Source: Anaerolineae bacterium
GTDB lineage: Bacteria > Chloroflexota > Anaerolineae > Aggregatilineales > Phototrophicaceae
Assembly: GCA_017303635.1 (NCBI GenBank)
Contig: JAFLCG010000001.1
Coordinates: forward strand, 806,001 to 870,000
Direction of reading: 5' to 3'
Length of the DNA: 64,000 nucleotides
Shown here: piece after piece, positions 23,901-33,050 of the stretch
How positions within the stretch are numbered: the first letter of the stretch is position 1
How the letters are laid out: each line of letters starts with the position of its first letter
Program-made: the position numbers and the translations under genes
The notes under the pieces: model-generated
What the model was told of the DNA's origin: nothing
Databases searched by the model: none
The model's input: only the letters and a program-made list of their open reading frames with translations

Positions 23901-25268
23901 TTAACCCTGTAGCGCTCTACGGAAACGTTGGCGCAGATAAATAGCGACAGCGTTGAATGTCAGCAGCACGATGAGCAGCAGCACAATCGCCGCTGCCGAG
24001 ACTTCCCCATATCCCGGACGCGCATCTTTGGTCCAGTTGTAAATCTGGATGGGAATGACCGTGAACCGAGCCAATGGGCCATCAGGATTGGTGGCAATGA
24101 AGGTTGCGGCACCGATGATGACCAGCGGGGCAGTTTCACCAATAGCGCGGGACATCCCCAGAATGGTGCCGGTCAGGATACCCGGTAACGCCGCCGGCAA
24201 AACCGAGCGCCACACCGTTTGCCACTTGGTCGCACCGAGGCCAAAACTGGCTTCTCGCAGGGACGGCGGCACTGCCCGCAGCGCTTCCTGGGCGTTGATG
24301 ATGATGATGGGGAGGATCAGCAGCGACATCGTCAGCGCCGCTGAAATAACGGTACGTCCCTGCGTGATGGGTTCCAATGTGCGGACGAAGATCGCTAACC
24401 CCAGCAAGCCGTAAATAATCGACGGCACACCGGCAAGATTGCGGATATTGGTTTCAATAACCCGCTCCAGCCACGTATCACCAGTGGAATACTCTTGCAG
24501 GTAGATGGCGGTGCCAACGCCCAGGGGGAAGGCAACCAGGATCGTGAAGACCAGCACCCAAACCGTGCCGAGTAGCGCGATGCGGATACCGGATACCAGC
24601 GGGTTATCCGACATACGATTGCTGAGGAACGTCAGGCTCAGCCAGTTGCGGAACTCAATTTTGGCGTTCGGGTTTGCCGCTGCATATTCATCGATGGCTG
24701 CCCGGTTGAAGAGCGATTCTGTGAGTGACCAGGCATCGCCTACTTTCTCACCGACGACGTAGAGCTTGACAAGGTCGAGCAAGTCTTCCTTGGTCGCGAT
24801 AGTACTAAGAATGGTGGTAGCCTGCTCTGACGTAATCTCACCCAATGGGATGGCCGCATACTCTGCTGGTACATTGGGGATGAGTTCGCCAATCGGATTA
24901 TCACGGTTGGCGATGTAGTTACTGTTTTGTGTTCCCAGCCCGCCTGGGATCAGGTTAGCCAGGCCGATACGTGGGTTAAAACTGGCACCCGCACTCTCGA
25001 TCAGGATCACACCAAGTTCTTCAGCGGAAAGTTCTTCCAGTGGGCGGTCACTCAGGCTGGAAGGCTCGATCCGGTTGACAATCGCCACATATCCAAAAAC
25101 GCGGTTTAACACGTTAAAGGTGAGGAGGATCAGCGCGATCAAACCGAAGATAGTGGCTCCCTGGAAGAATCGCTTCCAGATAGCCCCAAACCGGTGGCGG
25201 TTTCGCAAGCCGCGGATAAACGAATCTTCCTGGCGGAGGGCAGATTGATCCAATGCAGTAGCGGACAT
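23901..25268 (-). CDS. pstA: Phosphate ABC transporter permease PstA
   Basis: This 455-residue protein is longer than typical PstA (about 280-300). After the first helix (about 35-60) there is a large extracytoplasmic insertion of roughly 130 residues before the permease core. The core has helices from about 228 onward and the ATPase-contact loop EALRAVPPSLREASFGLGATKWQTVW. It pairs with PstC to form the membrane channel. It overlaps pstC by one base. The long insertion could interact with the FAS1-bearing PstS outside the cell; that is speculation. Confidence 0.95.
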   Translation of the reverse strand: MSATALDQSALRQEDSFIRGLRNRHRFGAIWKRFFQGATIFGLIALILLTFNVLNRVFGYVAIVNRIEPSSLSDRPLEELSAEELGVILIESAGASFNPRIGLANLIPGGLGTQNSNYIANRDNPIGELIPNVPAEYAAIPLGEITSEQATTILSTIATKEDLLDLVKLYVVGEKVGDAWSLTESLFNRAAIDEYAAANPNAKIEFRNWLSLTFLSNRMSDNPLVSGIRIALLGTVWVLVFTILVAFPLGVGTAIYLQEYSTGDTWLERVIETNIRNLAGVPSIIYGLLGLAIFVRTLEPITQGRTVISAALTMSLLILPIIIINAQEALRAVPPSLREASFGLGATKWQTVWRSVLPAALPGILTGTILGMSRAIGETAPLVIIGAATFIATNPDGPLARFTVIPIQIYNWTKDARPGYGEVSAAAIVLLLIVLLTFNAVAIYLRQRFRRALQG

Positions 25269-26263
25269 TACTGGTAAGCCTCCCGGAAGCGGTTGCTGAT
25301 ATAGCGGCTGAGCATGTTCAGGAGCAGCGTGAAGACGAACAGCGCCAGTCCCAGCGAGAATAAGCTGTTGTAGTCAATCGAGTTGTAGCTTAGGTCGCCA
25401 CCGCTGATACGGGCGATATGGCCGGTAATGGTCTCCGCACCGACCAGGAAGTTGGGAGGTAACGTGAAGTTCGGGCCAGCACCGGCTGCCAGGGCCACGA
25501 TCATGGTTTCGCCAACAGCGCGGGAGATACCCACGATGAGCGCCGCCAGAATGCCAGAAAGGGCTGCCGGCAGGATCACCTTACTGATGGTTTCGAATTT
25601 TGTCGCTCCCATTCCGTAGGAGGCTTCCCGCAGTAACCGAGGAACTGCTGAGAGGGCATCTTCACTCATGGAGGCGATCGTCGGCAGGATCATGATACCC
25701 ATGACCAACCCTGCTGAGAGCGTGTTATAAAACTGTACCGCATCGCCGCCGATGGCCTGGAGCAGCGGAGTCATAAACGTCACCGCAAAGTAGCCATAGA
25801 CGACTGTTGGAATACCGGCCAGGATTTCCAGGATAGGTTTCAGCGTGTCCCTTACCTGTCGAGTTGCGTATTCGCTCAGGTAAATGGCTGCACCCAGTCC
25901 CAGCGGAAGTGCCACCAGGATCGCTACGAACGAGGTCATCAGCGTCGCTTCCAGCAAAGGCCAGATACCGAATTTATAGCCGACGGGCTGCCATTCAGTG
26001 GTTGCCAGGAATTCGCCAATAGTGACAGCAGGCTCGCCTTCCGGGGTGAGTTGCTGGATGAAAAGCAGGGTTTCATTTCCCAGCACGATCACAATGCCGA
26101 TAGTCGTGAGGATGGAAACGATACCCGCCAGCAAGAGTAATGCACGGATAAAATCATCAAATGGGCGCGCACGCCGATTGATGTTGATTTGATCCGCGGC
26201 ATCTTGCTTATACGCGGTCAGACGTCCGGTTTTTGTCTGAACCTGTTGCACCTGTGCTGTCAT
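25268..26263 (-). CDS. pstC: Phosphate ABC transporter permease PstC
   Basis: This 331-residue permease has six helices and the EAA-type loop AVPRLLREASYGMGATKFETI (about 225-245). A first helix near 42-65 is followed by an extracytoplasmic loop of about 30 residues, as usual for PstC. The start ATG at 26263 is followed by a basic N-terminus. It is the first gene of pstCAB. The intergenic region to pstS holds a terminator and a pair of TTAAG repeats 11 bp apart, so pstCAB may have its own promoter as well as readthrough from pstS. Confidence 0.96.
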   Translation of the reverse strand: MTAQVQQVQTKTGRLTAYKQDAADQININRRARPFDDFIRALLLLAGIVSILTTIGIVIVLGNETLLFIQQLTPEGEPAVTIGEFLATTEWQPVGYKFGIWPLLEATLMTSFVAILVALPLGLGAAIYLSEYATRQVRDTLKPILEILAGIPTVVYGYFAVTFMTPLLQAIGGDAVQFYNTLSAGLVMGIMILPTIASMSEDALSAVPRLLREASYGMGATKFETISKVILPAALSGILAALIVGISRAVGETMIVALAAGAGPNFTLPPNFLVGAETITGHIARISGGDLSYNSIDYNSLFSLGLALFVFTLLLNMLSRYISNRFREAYQ

Positions 26264-26314
26264 AGAATGTCCTGAATAGTTTAGAACCTATATCCAGTAT
26301 TATGGCGTGTCATT

Positions 26315-26331
26315 ATTAAGCCTCATTTAAG
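26315..26331 (-). promoter_or_regulatory. Candidate Pho box upstream of pstC
   Basis: On the minus strand, CTTAAA and CTTAAT lie exactly 11 bp apart (TTAA at 26327-26330 and 26316-26319 on the plus strand). An 11-bp period of TTAA-type half-sites is the pattern of PhoB/PhoP binding sites. The same half-site repeats upstream of pstS. Functional assignment is inference from position and period. Confidence 0.5.
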
Positions 26332-26335
26332 AAAT

Positions 26336-26372
26336 GTGAAAGAAAAGAGGGCAGACCATAGATCTGCCCTCT
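26336..26372 (-). terminator. Terminator between pstS and pstC
   Basis: On the minus strand, AGAGGGCAGA, a 7-base loop and TCTGCCCTCT form a 10-bp stem (26372-26346), followed by TTTTCTTTC. Located 44 bases after the pstS stop, it would reduce readthrough into pstCAB, so the binding protein is made in excess over the membrane parts, as is usual for such transporters. Confidence 0.88.
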
Positions 26373-26415
26373 CTTGAGCCTTTATTTGGCTTCAGAGCCT
26401 ACGAATGTTGTAGGA

Positions 26416-27810
26416 CTACATCCCAGCCGACATGGCGGCCAGGAGCTGAACCTTGGCCAGGCGGCTGACGCGCTCGCTGGCCGGGAAGTAACCCACCTGC
26501 GAAGCGAATTCAGCAGCGTTGGTCAGGTAGAAGCTGATGAACGAACCCACCTGCGGCTTGGCGGCGATGATACCGGCATCGCTGTAGATGAACAGCGGGC
26601 GCGACAGCGGGTAGGTGTTGGCTTCCACAGCAGCGGCGTTCGGTGCAACGTCATTGATCGCCAGAGCCTTCAGCGCACCCTGATTTTCAATGTAGTAAGC
26701 ATAACCGAAGTAACCGATGGCATAGGGGCTGCCGCTCACACCCTGAACCAGCACGTTGTCATCTTCACTGAACTGAATGCCGGGGACGGCGGCGATGGCT
26801 GCTTCCGCGCCTTCTGCTTCCAGACCCAGACCACCATCTTCAACATCGGCTTCCAGGGTTTCTTCCAGGAAGTAGTCGAAGGTGCCGCTGTCCGAACCAG
26901 GGCTGAAGACCTGGATGGCTTCCGCCGGGTAGCTGGCGTCAACCTGGTTCCAGGTGGTGTATTCGCCGGCGTAAATCTTGGTCAGTTGTTCGATGCTCAG
27001 GCCGGTGAGGAAGTCATTGCTGCTGCTCACCACAACCGAGAGGGCATCAGTACCAACCAGGAAGCCAATTGGCAGGCGAGGGGTCGCCAGGGCACCGCAG
27101 GATTCGACTTCACTGTCGCGGATCGGGCGGCTGGCATTGGCGATGTCGGTTTCGCCGGCTTCGCAGAAGCGCTCGAAACCAGCACCGGTGCCGATGCTGT
27201 CATTGGTGATGCTGCTCGAGTAACCAGCGGCGATGAAGGCTTCAGCGGCAGCGGTGCTCAGCGGGAAGACAGTCGAGCTGCCAGCGGCGATGATGTCGCC
27301 GGTGACGCTCAGGGCATCCACTTCCGGCAGTTCAATTGGGGGGAGGATCACACCGTCAATGACGTGGATCACGCCGTTGCTGGCTTCCACATCGGTGGCG
27401 ATGACATTCACGCCGTCAATGGTCACGCCCATGTCATCAGCCTTCAGGCTGACGTTGGCACCCTGGGCAGTTGCAACTTCGCCAGTGGCGACATCGGCTG
27501 CCATGACTTTGCCCGGAACCACGTGATAGGTCAGTACGGCGGTCAGCACATCCGGGTTAGCGCCCAGGTAGCTCACAACGGCTTCGGGCAGGGCGGCAAA
27601 GGCCTCATTGGTCGGGGCGAACACGGTGAAGGGGCCTTCACCATTCAGGGTGTCCACCAGACCAGCGGCAGTGACCAATTCAACCAGGGTGGAGAAGTCA
27701 GGATTACCAGCAGCAACTTCAACAATGGTGCCAGCCTGCGCGCCGACGCCCATCATTGGGACGACGGTCAGCGCCAGGAGGGCGAGTACCAGAACGACTA
27801 CTTTCTTCAT
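26416..27810 (-). CDS. pstS: Fasciclin (FAS1)-PstS fusion phosphate-binding protein
   Basis: This 464-residue protein has a signal peptide (about 1-24, ending VGAQA). A FAS1 domain follows (about 28-158) with FTVFAPTNEAFAALP, LTYHVVPGKV and VIHVIDGVILPP. After a short linker comes a PstS-type domain (about 168-464) with IIAAGSSTVFPLSTAAAEAF, the DSIGTGAGFERFC segment and later SPGSDSGTFDYFLEE, which carry phosphate-contacting residues. FAS1 domains mediate adhesion or protein contacts at the cell surface. Their fusion to PstS is unusual. No lipobox is seen, so FAS1 could help retain the binder. ATG 27810 has AAGGAG upstream. A terminator and pstCAB follow. Confidence 0.93.
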   Translation of the reverse strand: MKKVVVLVLALLALTVVPMMGVGAQAGTIVEVAAGNPDFSTLVELVTAAGLVDTLNGEGPFTVFAPTNEAFAALPEAVVSYLGANPDVLTAVLTYHVVPGKVMAADVATGEVATAQGANVSLKADDMGVTIDGVNVIATDVEASNGVIHVIDGVILPPIELPEVDALSVTGDIIAAGSSTVFPLSTAAAEAFIAAGYSSSITNDSIGTGAGFERFCEAGETDIANASRPIRDSEVESCGALATPRLPIGFLVGTDALSVVVSSSNDFLTGLSIEQLTKIYAGEYTTWNQVDASYPAEAIQVFSPGSDSGTFDYFLEETLEADVEDGGLGLEAEGAEAAIAAVPGIQFSEDDNVLVQGVSGSPYAIGYFGYAYYIENQGALKALAINDVAPNAAAVEANTYPLSRPLFIYSDAGIIAAKPQVGSFISFYLTNAAEFASQVGYFPASERVSRLAKVQLLAAMSAGM

Positions 27811-27891
27811 GCTCTTAAATCTCCTTGAAAAACTGTCTGGGAGCGTGAATTGCCTGATCGCAATACAATGCAGGATACTAGCTAGAGGCTG

Positions 27892-27980
27892 TTAAGCCAT
27901 CAGGCGTAGTGCGTTATGGATTGAGGAAATCAGCGTTAAAGACCTGTTAAGTGGATTAAGCGTCCGATGGTATGGTTAAG
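27892..27980 (-). promoter_or_regulatory. Candidate Pho boxes upstream of pstS
   Basis: Five TTAA cores, each within CTTAAC/T or TTTAAC on the minus strand, lie at 27892, 27936, 27947, 27956 and 27976. Distances are 44, 11, 9 and 20, close to multiples of 11. This matches the repeated half-site layout of phosphate-starvation regulators. The distal copies touch the 3' end of the neighbouring GNAT gene. Confidence 0.5.
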
Positions 27981-28383
27981 GTTTTCCTCCCTGCCGATCA
28001 TAGTTCCGCCAGATCATACCGCTGTAGCGGTGGCCCCCCACTTTTTCATAAAAAGGTTGAAGGTCAGGGTCACAGATCAAATCTACCATGTATAAGCTCT
28101 TCAGCGTCGCCAGCATGCGCCGTGTGAGTTCACTGCCGATGCCTTGTCCTTTATAGGCAGGTAGCACTTCTAGCAGCGGGATGTACGCGCTCAGGACTCC
28201 ATCACTGATGGCATTGATGAAGCCTACTACCTGCTCCCCATCCTGCGCCAACCAGACGGCGTAACTCCCTTGTAGCAACCGCAGGTGTGTCTCAGGGCTA
28301 GGCGGATTCGGCCAACCCACGAAGAACCCGGTCAGGTTGATTGGGGAGATGTGAGTGAGGGAGTCGGTATAAGTGATCGGCAT
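27976..28383 (-). CDS. GNAT-family N-acetyltransferase
   Basis: This 135-residue protein has the GNAT core with the acetyl-CoA loop VLPAYKGQGIGSELTRRML (Q/RxxGxG/A type), the preceding strand SAYIPLLEVLP and the C-terminal FYEKVGGHRYSGMIW strand. The substrate is unknown. I chose ATG 28383 (MPITYTDS), where the fold begins. Two earlier in-frame starts would add up to 28 unsupported residues. It is upstream of and co-directional with pstS, but the Pho-box-like repeats separate them. Confidence 0.88.
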   Translation of the reverse strand: MPITYTDSLTHISPINLTGFFVGWPNPPSPETHLRLLQGSYAVWLAQDGEQVVGFINAISDGVLSAYIPLLEVLPAYKGQGIGSELTRRMLATLKSLYMVDLICDPDLQPFYEKVGGHRYSGMIWRNYDRQGGKP

Positions 28384-28564
28384 GGATTCAGGTGGCAAGA
28401 TGCACATCCAGGACTTAAGTAGATTGAAGTTACATTCGTGCGGGCGGCTTTGCGGGCTGCCAGACATTCTACTAGGGTGCAGGGTGATCGGGTGTGTAAC
28501 TTTTCCGGCCTTGCTATCGTACTGTAGTCGTCTGGTATATCCATTTTAACCACATAGGAACCTC

Positions 28565-29698
28565 ATGGCACAAACAACCTTAGGGCGAGCGACTGGCGCA
28601 CAATCCCTCGCCAAACCAGGGAACATCATTCAGGATTTTTTGAGGCTACTCGAACTCCAGTCTGATCCAAACTACGCCCGCCGTCCGGTCAGCACACTGA
28701 CCTTTGACTGGATATACACCCTGTTCGCGCTGCTGCTGACGGTCGGCTTGTGGATGGATATCTGGTCGCACAACTCATTCGGCCCGGATCAGAGTGTCCT
28801 GAATGAATATCACATGTTGTTTTACGGGGCAGGGGCAGCGATGGGTGGGTTGTTGGCCTTCGTGCATTTCCGGTCGCTGGCGGCGCACATCCCCTGGGCG
28901 CACTCGTTGCCACGTGGTTATGGCTATGCGGCCATGGGCTTGTTGATCTTCGGCGTGGCCGGCGTGTTTGATCTGGTCAGCCATGCCTTGTGGGGCTTTG
29001 AGACCAATGTCGAAGCGTTGCTGAGTCCCAGCCATATTGGTCTGTTCATTGGCTGGTTCGTCATCAGCACGGGGGCGGTGCGGGCGGCCCTCAACCGGCG
29101 CGGTCAGGAAACGCTCTCGCTAGGGCGGTCGCTGCCGGTATTGATCGGCCTCTCTGGGGCTATGAGCGCCCTGACCACCATCATTCTGTATGGGTCGATC
29201 ATCGGGAATACACCCTACGCGCTTCAAATCATGCGGATGGATCGGGAATGGTTGGGGTATACGGTGGGTATTCTGGGGCAGTTCGCGCAGACGGGTATCA
29301 TCGCCGGGCTGGTGATCTGGCTGGCAGCGCATTTCCGACTGCCAAAGGGGGCTTTCACTGTGCTCTACCTGCTCTACAGTGGTCTGATGTTCATCTTCAG
29401 CCAGCAGATTGATACGGTGCTGACTCTGGTCATTGCCGGGGTACTGACGGATGTGGCTTATGCGCTGCTAGTGCCGAGCTTGCAGGAACGGGGTCGGCTG
29501 CGGGCCTTCGGCTTCCTGCTGCCGGTGATTCTGTGGGGAACATACTACCTGTTTTACATCGTCACCAACATGGGTGGCGGCGTGTGGTTCACGCCCTATG
29601 TGTGGGTTGGGTCAGTCGTACAATCTGGGTTCATTGGCTTTTTCGTCGCCTATCTGATGACATTGGAGCGCCCGGCGGTGGAAAGGAATGTATCGTGA
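28565..29698 (+). CDS. Polytopic membrane protein with conserved histidines, unknown
   Basis: This 377-residue protein has about nine to ten helices. Histidines recur at helix ends: MDIWSHNSFGP, LNEYHMLFYG, DLVSHALWGFE, SPSHIGLFIG. The DxxSH and YH/SH motifs facing the same side suggest a metal or heme site, but no family is recognised. Its stop overlaps the GTG start of the next gene (GTGA), so it is probably translated together with the secreted C-terminally anchored protein. The two may form a complex. Confidence 0.65.
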   Translation: MAQTTLGRATGAQSLAKPGNIIQDFLRLLELQSDPNYARRPVSTLTFDWIYTLFALLLTVGLWMDIWSHNSFGPDQSVLNEYHMLFYGAGAAMGGLLAFVHFRSLAAHIPWAHSLPRGYGYAAMGLLIFGVAGVFDLVSHALWGFETNVEALLSPSHIGLFIGWFVISTGAVRAALNRRGQETLSLGRSLPVLIGLSGAMSALTTIILYGSIIGNTPYALQIMRMDREWLGYTVGILGQFAQTGIIAGLVIWLAAHFRLPKGAFTVLYLLYSGLMFIFSQQIDTVLTLVIAGVLTDVAYALLVPSLQERGRLRAFGFLLPVILWGTYYLFYIVTNMGGGVWFTPYVWVGSVVQSGFIGFFVAYLMTLERPAVERNVS

Positions 29699-30285
29699 AG
29701 CGCATTACCTACCTGGTTTTGAGTTTATGGTTGCTAATTGGGCTGCCCGTTCTGGCGCAGGAGGATACTGTTTCACCCCAGACGGACTACTACACCGGGT
29801 TGGCCTCCACAGAGGAGACACTGATCTACCGGTTGCCTGTCGGCGCAGACTATCTGGTGACGATCAGCGGCGAGCGCTTGATGACCCGGACGTTCCTGAA
29901 GTTCAACATTACCAACCTGGATGGCAGCCCGCTCGCTGTTGATACGCCAGTCAGCCTGCGGCTGCGCTTTGAGGAGTGGGCTAGCGGTGCCTCGACCCTC
30001 AGCCTGAGTAACCCACTGGTGAACCAGGATGGGATTTATCTGGTGGAGCCGTTCAGCCTGCCGGGGGAAGGCAGCTTGCAGGGAACGCTCTCGGTTGGCT
30101 CCGGGGCGGCACGCTCCAGCAATGACTTCCAGGTTCAGGTTTTCCCACGTCGCCCGGCGATGCCTCCCTGGTTCGCGCCAGTGAACCTCGCCATACCGTT
30201 CATCGTATTGGCACTGATCCTTGCCTTTGTGATCTCGCGGAAGGTGACTTTATTCCGCTTGCCGGAGGCCGCCCGCAGCAGTTAA
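29695..30285 (+). CDS. Secreted protein with C-terminal membrane anchor, unknown
   Basis: This 196-residue product has a signal peptide at residues 1-20 (cleavage after VLAQ-like), a beta-rich domain (about 25-150) and a C-terminal helix VNLAIPFIVLALILAFVIS (about 166-184) followed by a basic tail. It may be a YtkA-like or FixH-like beta-sandwich that delivers something to a membrane enzyme, but that is only a resemblance. GTG 29695 has AAAGGA upstream and overlaps the previous stop. The next 62 bases hold a GC hairpin. Confidence 0.65.
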   Translation: MKRITYLVLSLWLLIGLPVLAQEDTVSPQTDYYTGLASTEETLIYRLPVGADYLVTISGERLMTRTFLKFNITNLDGSPLAVDTPVSLRLRFEEWASGASTLSLSNPLVNQDGIYLVEPFSLPGEGSLQGTLSVGSGAARSSNDFQVQVFPRRPAMPPWFAPVNLAIPFIVLALILAFVISRKVTLFRLPEAARSS

Positions 30286-30298
30286 GCTTACGCATAGT

Positions 30299-30318
30299 GG
30301 GGCGGAAACTGCCGCCCC
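30299..30318 (+). terminator. GC-rich hairpin after the secreted protein gene
   Basis: GGGGCGG (30299-30305) pairs with CCGCCCC (30312-30318) around AAACTG. There is no T-tract. It is probably a transcript-end or processing structure. Confidence 0.5.
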
Positions 30319-30347
30319 GCACCGGATTATCTGGATAAGGTGTATCT

Positions 30348-31634
30348 ATGCGCTCCGCATCCCCTCCCGCTTCTCGCCAACCCATCGGTGCCCTGCTCAT
30401 CGTGTTATTGATTGCGGCGACCTGTATCCTGGGAATGCTGTCTACCGTACAAAGCCTGGCCTTGATATTCATGGAGCTGAGCGATCAGGTAGATCGCACC
30501 AGTATTTTGGGGCAGATAACGGTTGTTCAGACAGTCGCCTATGTAATGGCCAGCCTGCTGGTGGGTACCTTGTTGTCCCGCTGGGGTTACAACCGGACTT
30601 TTCTGATTGGCGCAGCGTTGAGTGCAGTGGGCCTCTTTGGTTTTGCCCTGAATGCAGACTATCCGGCCCAACTGATTACACAGGCAATATTGAGCGCAGG
30701 GAGTGCGCTCTTTGCCATGAGCGCAAGCCTGTATCTGCTTATTCATGGTTGGCGACGTTTGGCGGTTTGGTTGCCAATTGCCGGTCTGTTGGGTCAATTG
30801 TTTGTGAATGCGGCTGTTTTGGAAGTTGAACGTACCAGCGGCTTTCCCAATGGATCATCTGGCTTGTACCTGGTACTGACTCTGAGTGCTGGTGTGCTTT
30901 TTGCCGCGATTGCCTTCACACGCTTGCGCTGGCGGACGGTGATGCCGACTGGTGAGGCGATCTGGTATTACAACCCGATTCAAACGCTACGCGACCGGCA
31001 GACCTGGCCATTCCTCGGGCTGATGGTCAGCGTGGCGTTAGTGAATACGGCTGTGGTCAATAGTCTTCAGTCTGTTGTATTTATGGCGGATGGATCTGCC
31101 CAGGATGTGGCCAACTGGTCGGCTCTAGGTTGGTTTTGTGGAATGCTCGGGATTGCGTTATGGGGCTGGTTGGTCGGGCGGATATCAATTGAACGATTGC
31201 TGCTGCTAACCTTTGCCGGGACTGTGGTTGGCGCAGTACTGCTATGGCTGTTGCCAATGCCGATCGTCTATGCAGGGATACAGTTTTTCCTGAGTGTAGT
31301 TGGATCGCTGGCCTTGCTCTACGTGTTGGATCGCAGCGGCATACACCATCTGCCCAGCCTGATGGGATTGGGGATCCTGGCAGCGACTGTACTCAACCCG
31401 CTTTTGCAATTTGCCATGAGTACGATTGCATCTGCGCTTGGTGCATCCCTGGCCCTTACGCTCCTGATTATCGGGCTAGGGCTGTTCTCGGGTGCCTGCT
31501 GGTGGTGGGCGCAGCGGAATACAGGGATGTCCAAAAAATCGTCCAAAAAACTTGACCCTGATGAAACGGTCAACTCCAAAGACCATATCACTCAGGAGAT
31601 CCCAATTGCACTACGCGGTGGCAAAGGGCGCTAA
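30348..31634 (+). CDS. MFS-like transporter
   Basis: This 428-residue protein has about 12 helices, with the loop motif LLSRWGYNRTFLIGA between helices two and three and a second-half repeat GWLVGRISIERLLLL, both fitting major facilitator permeases. A hydrophilic C-terminal tail of about 35 residues follows. The substrate is not deducible. It precedes a second MFS gene by 166 bases, with an inverted repeat between them. Confidence 0.8.
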   Translation: MRSASPPASRQPIGALLIVLLIAATCILGMLSTVQSLALIFMELSDQVDRTSILGQITVVQTVAYVMASLLVGTLLSRWGYNRTFLIGAALSAVGLFGFALNADYPAQLITQAILSAGSALFAMSASLYLLIHGWRRLAVWLPIAGLLGQLFVNAAVLEVERTSGFPNGSSGLYLVLTLSAGVLFAAIAFTRLRWRTVMPTGEAIWYYNPIQTLRDRQTWPFLGLMVSVALVNTAVVNSLQSVVFMADGSAQDVANWSALGWFCGMLGIALWGWLVGRISIERLLLLTFAGTVVGAVLLWLLPMPIVYAGIQFFLSVVGSLALLYVLDRSGIHHLPSLMGLGILAATVLNPLLQFAMSTIASALGASLALTLLIIGLGLFSGACWWWAQRNTGMSKKSSKKLDPDETVNSKDHITQEIPIALRGGKGR

Positions 31635-31680
31635 GACCACACTTACAATCGATGCTGAAAGAAAATTGCAGAGCGCGCGA

Positions 31681-31717
31681 GAAATTCCTGGACTGGAACC
31701 ATCCAGCTAGGAATTTC
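31681..31717 (+). terminator. Stem-loop between two MFS genes
   Basis: GAAATTC (31681-31687) pairs with GAATTTC (31711-31717), and CTGGA with TCCAG inside (31688-31692 / 31702-31706), with a small bulge. Only TTC follows. It is a possible terminator or leader structure. Confidence 0.45.
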
Positions 31718-31800
31718 TTCGTGGAGTTGTTACATTCGCCTCTGATTGTGATTGAAAACGATCTACTTTAAACGACGAATCTGCCAAAAGGACTCTCTTT

Positions 31801-33000
31801 GTGACCACTGCATCTGCTGTTCAACGGGCTAACCCGGCTCCCTTGTATCTTGTGATTATTGCTTATCTCGGTTTTATCATCATTGGTATGCCCATTGGCT
31901 TGCGGGGAGTTGCCTGGGAATCCGGTGCGCGGGCGGATTTTGCGCAGCCTGTTGGTGCATTAGGCGCGCTTATCCTTGCGAATACCATCAGTTACTTTCT
32001 GAGCAGCGCGCTTGCCAGCCGCCTGATTCAACGCTTTGGCTTAGGTAATGCGATGCTGGGCAGTTTTATCTTGACTGGGTTGGCTTTGCTCGGTTATGCG
32101 CTAAGTCCGGCCTGGGCCTTGATGATTGTCTTGGGTGTGGTGGTGGGCTTTGGGCTTGGTTTTGTCGATGCCGCCATGAATGTCTACTTCGCAGCCCATC
32201 ACGGCCCGCGCCTCATGAACTGGTTGCACGCGTGCTTCGGGATTGGTTCCGCAGTGGCGCCGCTGCTGCTCAATTATATTTTGGCGCAGGGCGGTACCTG
32301 GCGGACAACCTACACGGTGATTGCCGCGCTCTACGCGGTACTATTGCTGCTGATTATCGTGACGCGTAATCAGTGGACAGTGAATCCAGCGGGCGAAGGT
32401 GATGGCGTCAAACCAGCCAGCGGTCGAGCCACCTTGGCTCTGGTGATTGTCTGGATAGGCATCGTGACCTTCTTTGTTTATGGCGGTGTAGAAATTGTTC
32501 CAAGCGACTGGGGTGCGCGCTTATTCACGGCGGCCCGTGGAATCGATCAAACGGAAGCCAATAATCGCATCAGCCTGTACTGGTTTTTCTTCACAATTGG
32601 CCGTATTGCCTTTGGCTTTATTGTGCCCTACTTCAAAGCTGCCACTCTGATGCGCCTGTGTATGATCGGGACGATCATCGGTGCAGCCTTGCTGGCCGTG
32701 CCACCGTCAGATCCAACCAATACGCTGGGTGTCATTGGCCTGGTGATTGGCGCGTTCTCAATGTCGCCCTTGTTCGCGCTCTTGGTGACGGCGACCCAGG
32801 AAAAGCTCGGCCCGGCACATGCACCCAATGCCATTAGCTTTCAGGTTGCAGCCGCCAGTGCGGGTATCGGCATCCTCCCGGCTCTGACCGGCCTGATTGC
32901 GGAGCAGACTCCGTCGGCCGTTCCCATTGTATGGATTGTTTTAGGCGTGATCCTTCTGGGGTTGTTTGAGGTGAGCCAGCGCGTGAACGTCAAGGGCTAG
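31801..33000 (+). CDS. MFS transporter, FucP/sugar-permease-like
   Basis: This 399-residue protein has 12 helices. It has the signature GFGLGFVDAAMNVYF and LMNWLHACFGIGSAVAPLL typical of fucose/sugar MFS permeases (the GxxDxxxN and NxLHxxFGxG motifs), and a central cytoplasmic loop around residues 195-215. It probably imports sugars or related small molecules. Start is GTG 31801 with AAAAGGA upstream. A small cupin gene follows. Confidence 0.88.
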   Translation: MTTASAVQRANPAPLYLVIIAYLGFIIIGMPIGLRGVAWESGARADFAQPVGALGALILANTISYFLSSALASRLIQRFGLGNAMLGSFILTGLALLGYALSPAWALMIVLGVVVGFGLGFVDAAMNVYFAAHHGPRLMNWLHACFGIGSAVAPLLLNYILAQGGTWRTTYTVIAALYAVLLLLIIVTRNQWTVNPAGEGDGVKPASGRATLALVIVWIGIVTFFVYGGVEIVPSDWGARLFTAARGIDQTEANNRISLYWFFFTIGRIAFGFIVPYFKAATLMRLCMIGTIIGAALLAVPPSDPTNTLGVIGLVIGAFSMSPLFALLVTATQEKLGPAHAPNAISFQVAAASAGIGILPALTGLIAEQTPSAVPIVWIVLGVILLGLFEVSQRVNVKG

Positions 33001-33050
33001 CACGCAGGAAAGGGATACGGCGGTACTGCTGGCTGGAGTAAGGAGTTCCT

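Noticed and set aside
26374..27828. A 484-codon open frame on the plus strand opposite pstS
   Set aside because: It is antisense to a clear FAS1-PstS gene, shows no recognisable domain, and is expected from the strong codon bias of that gene.
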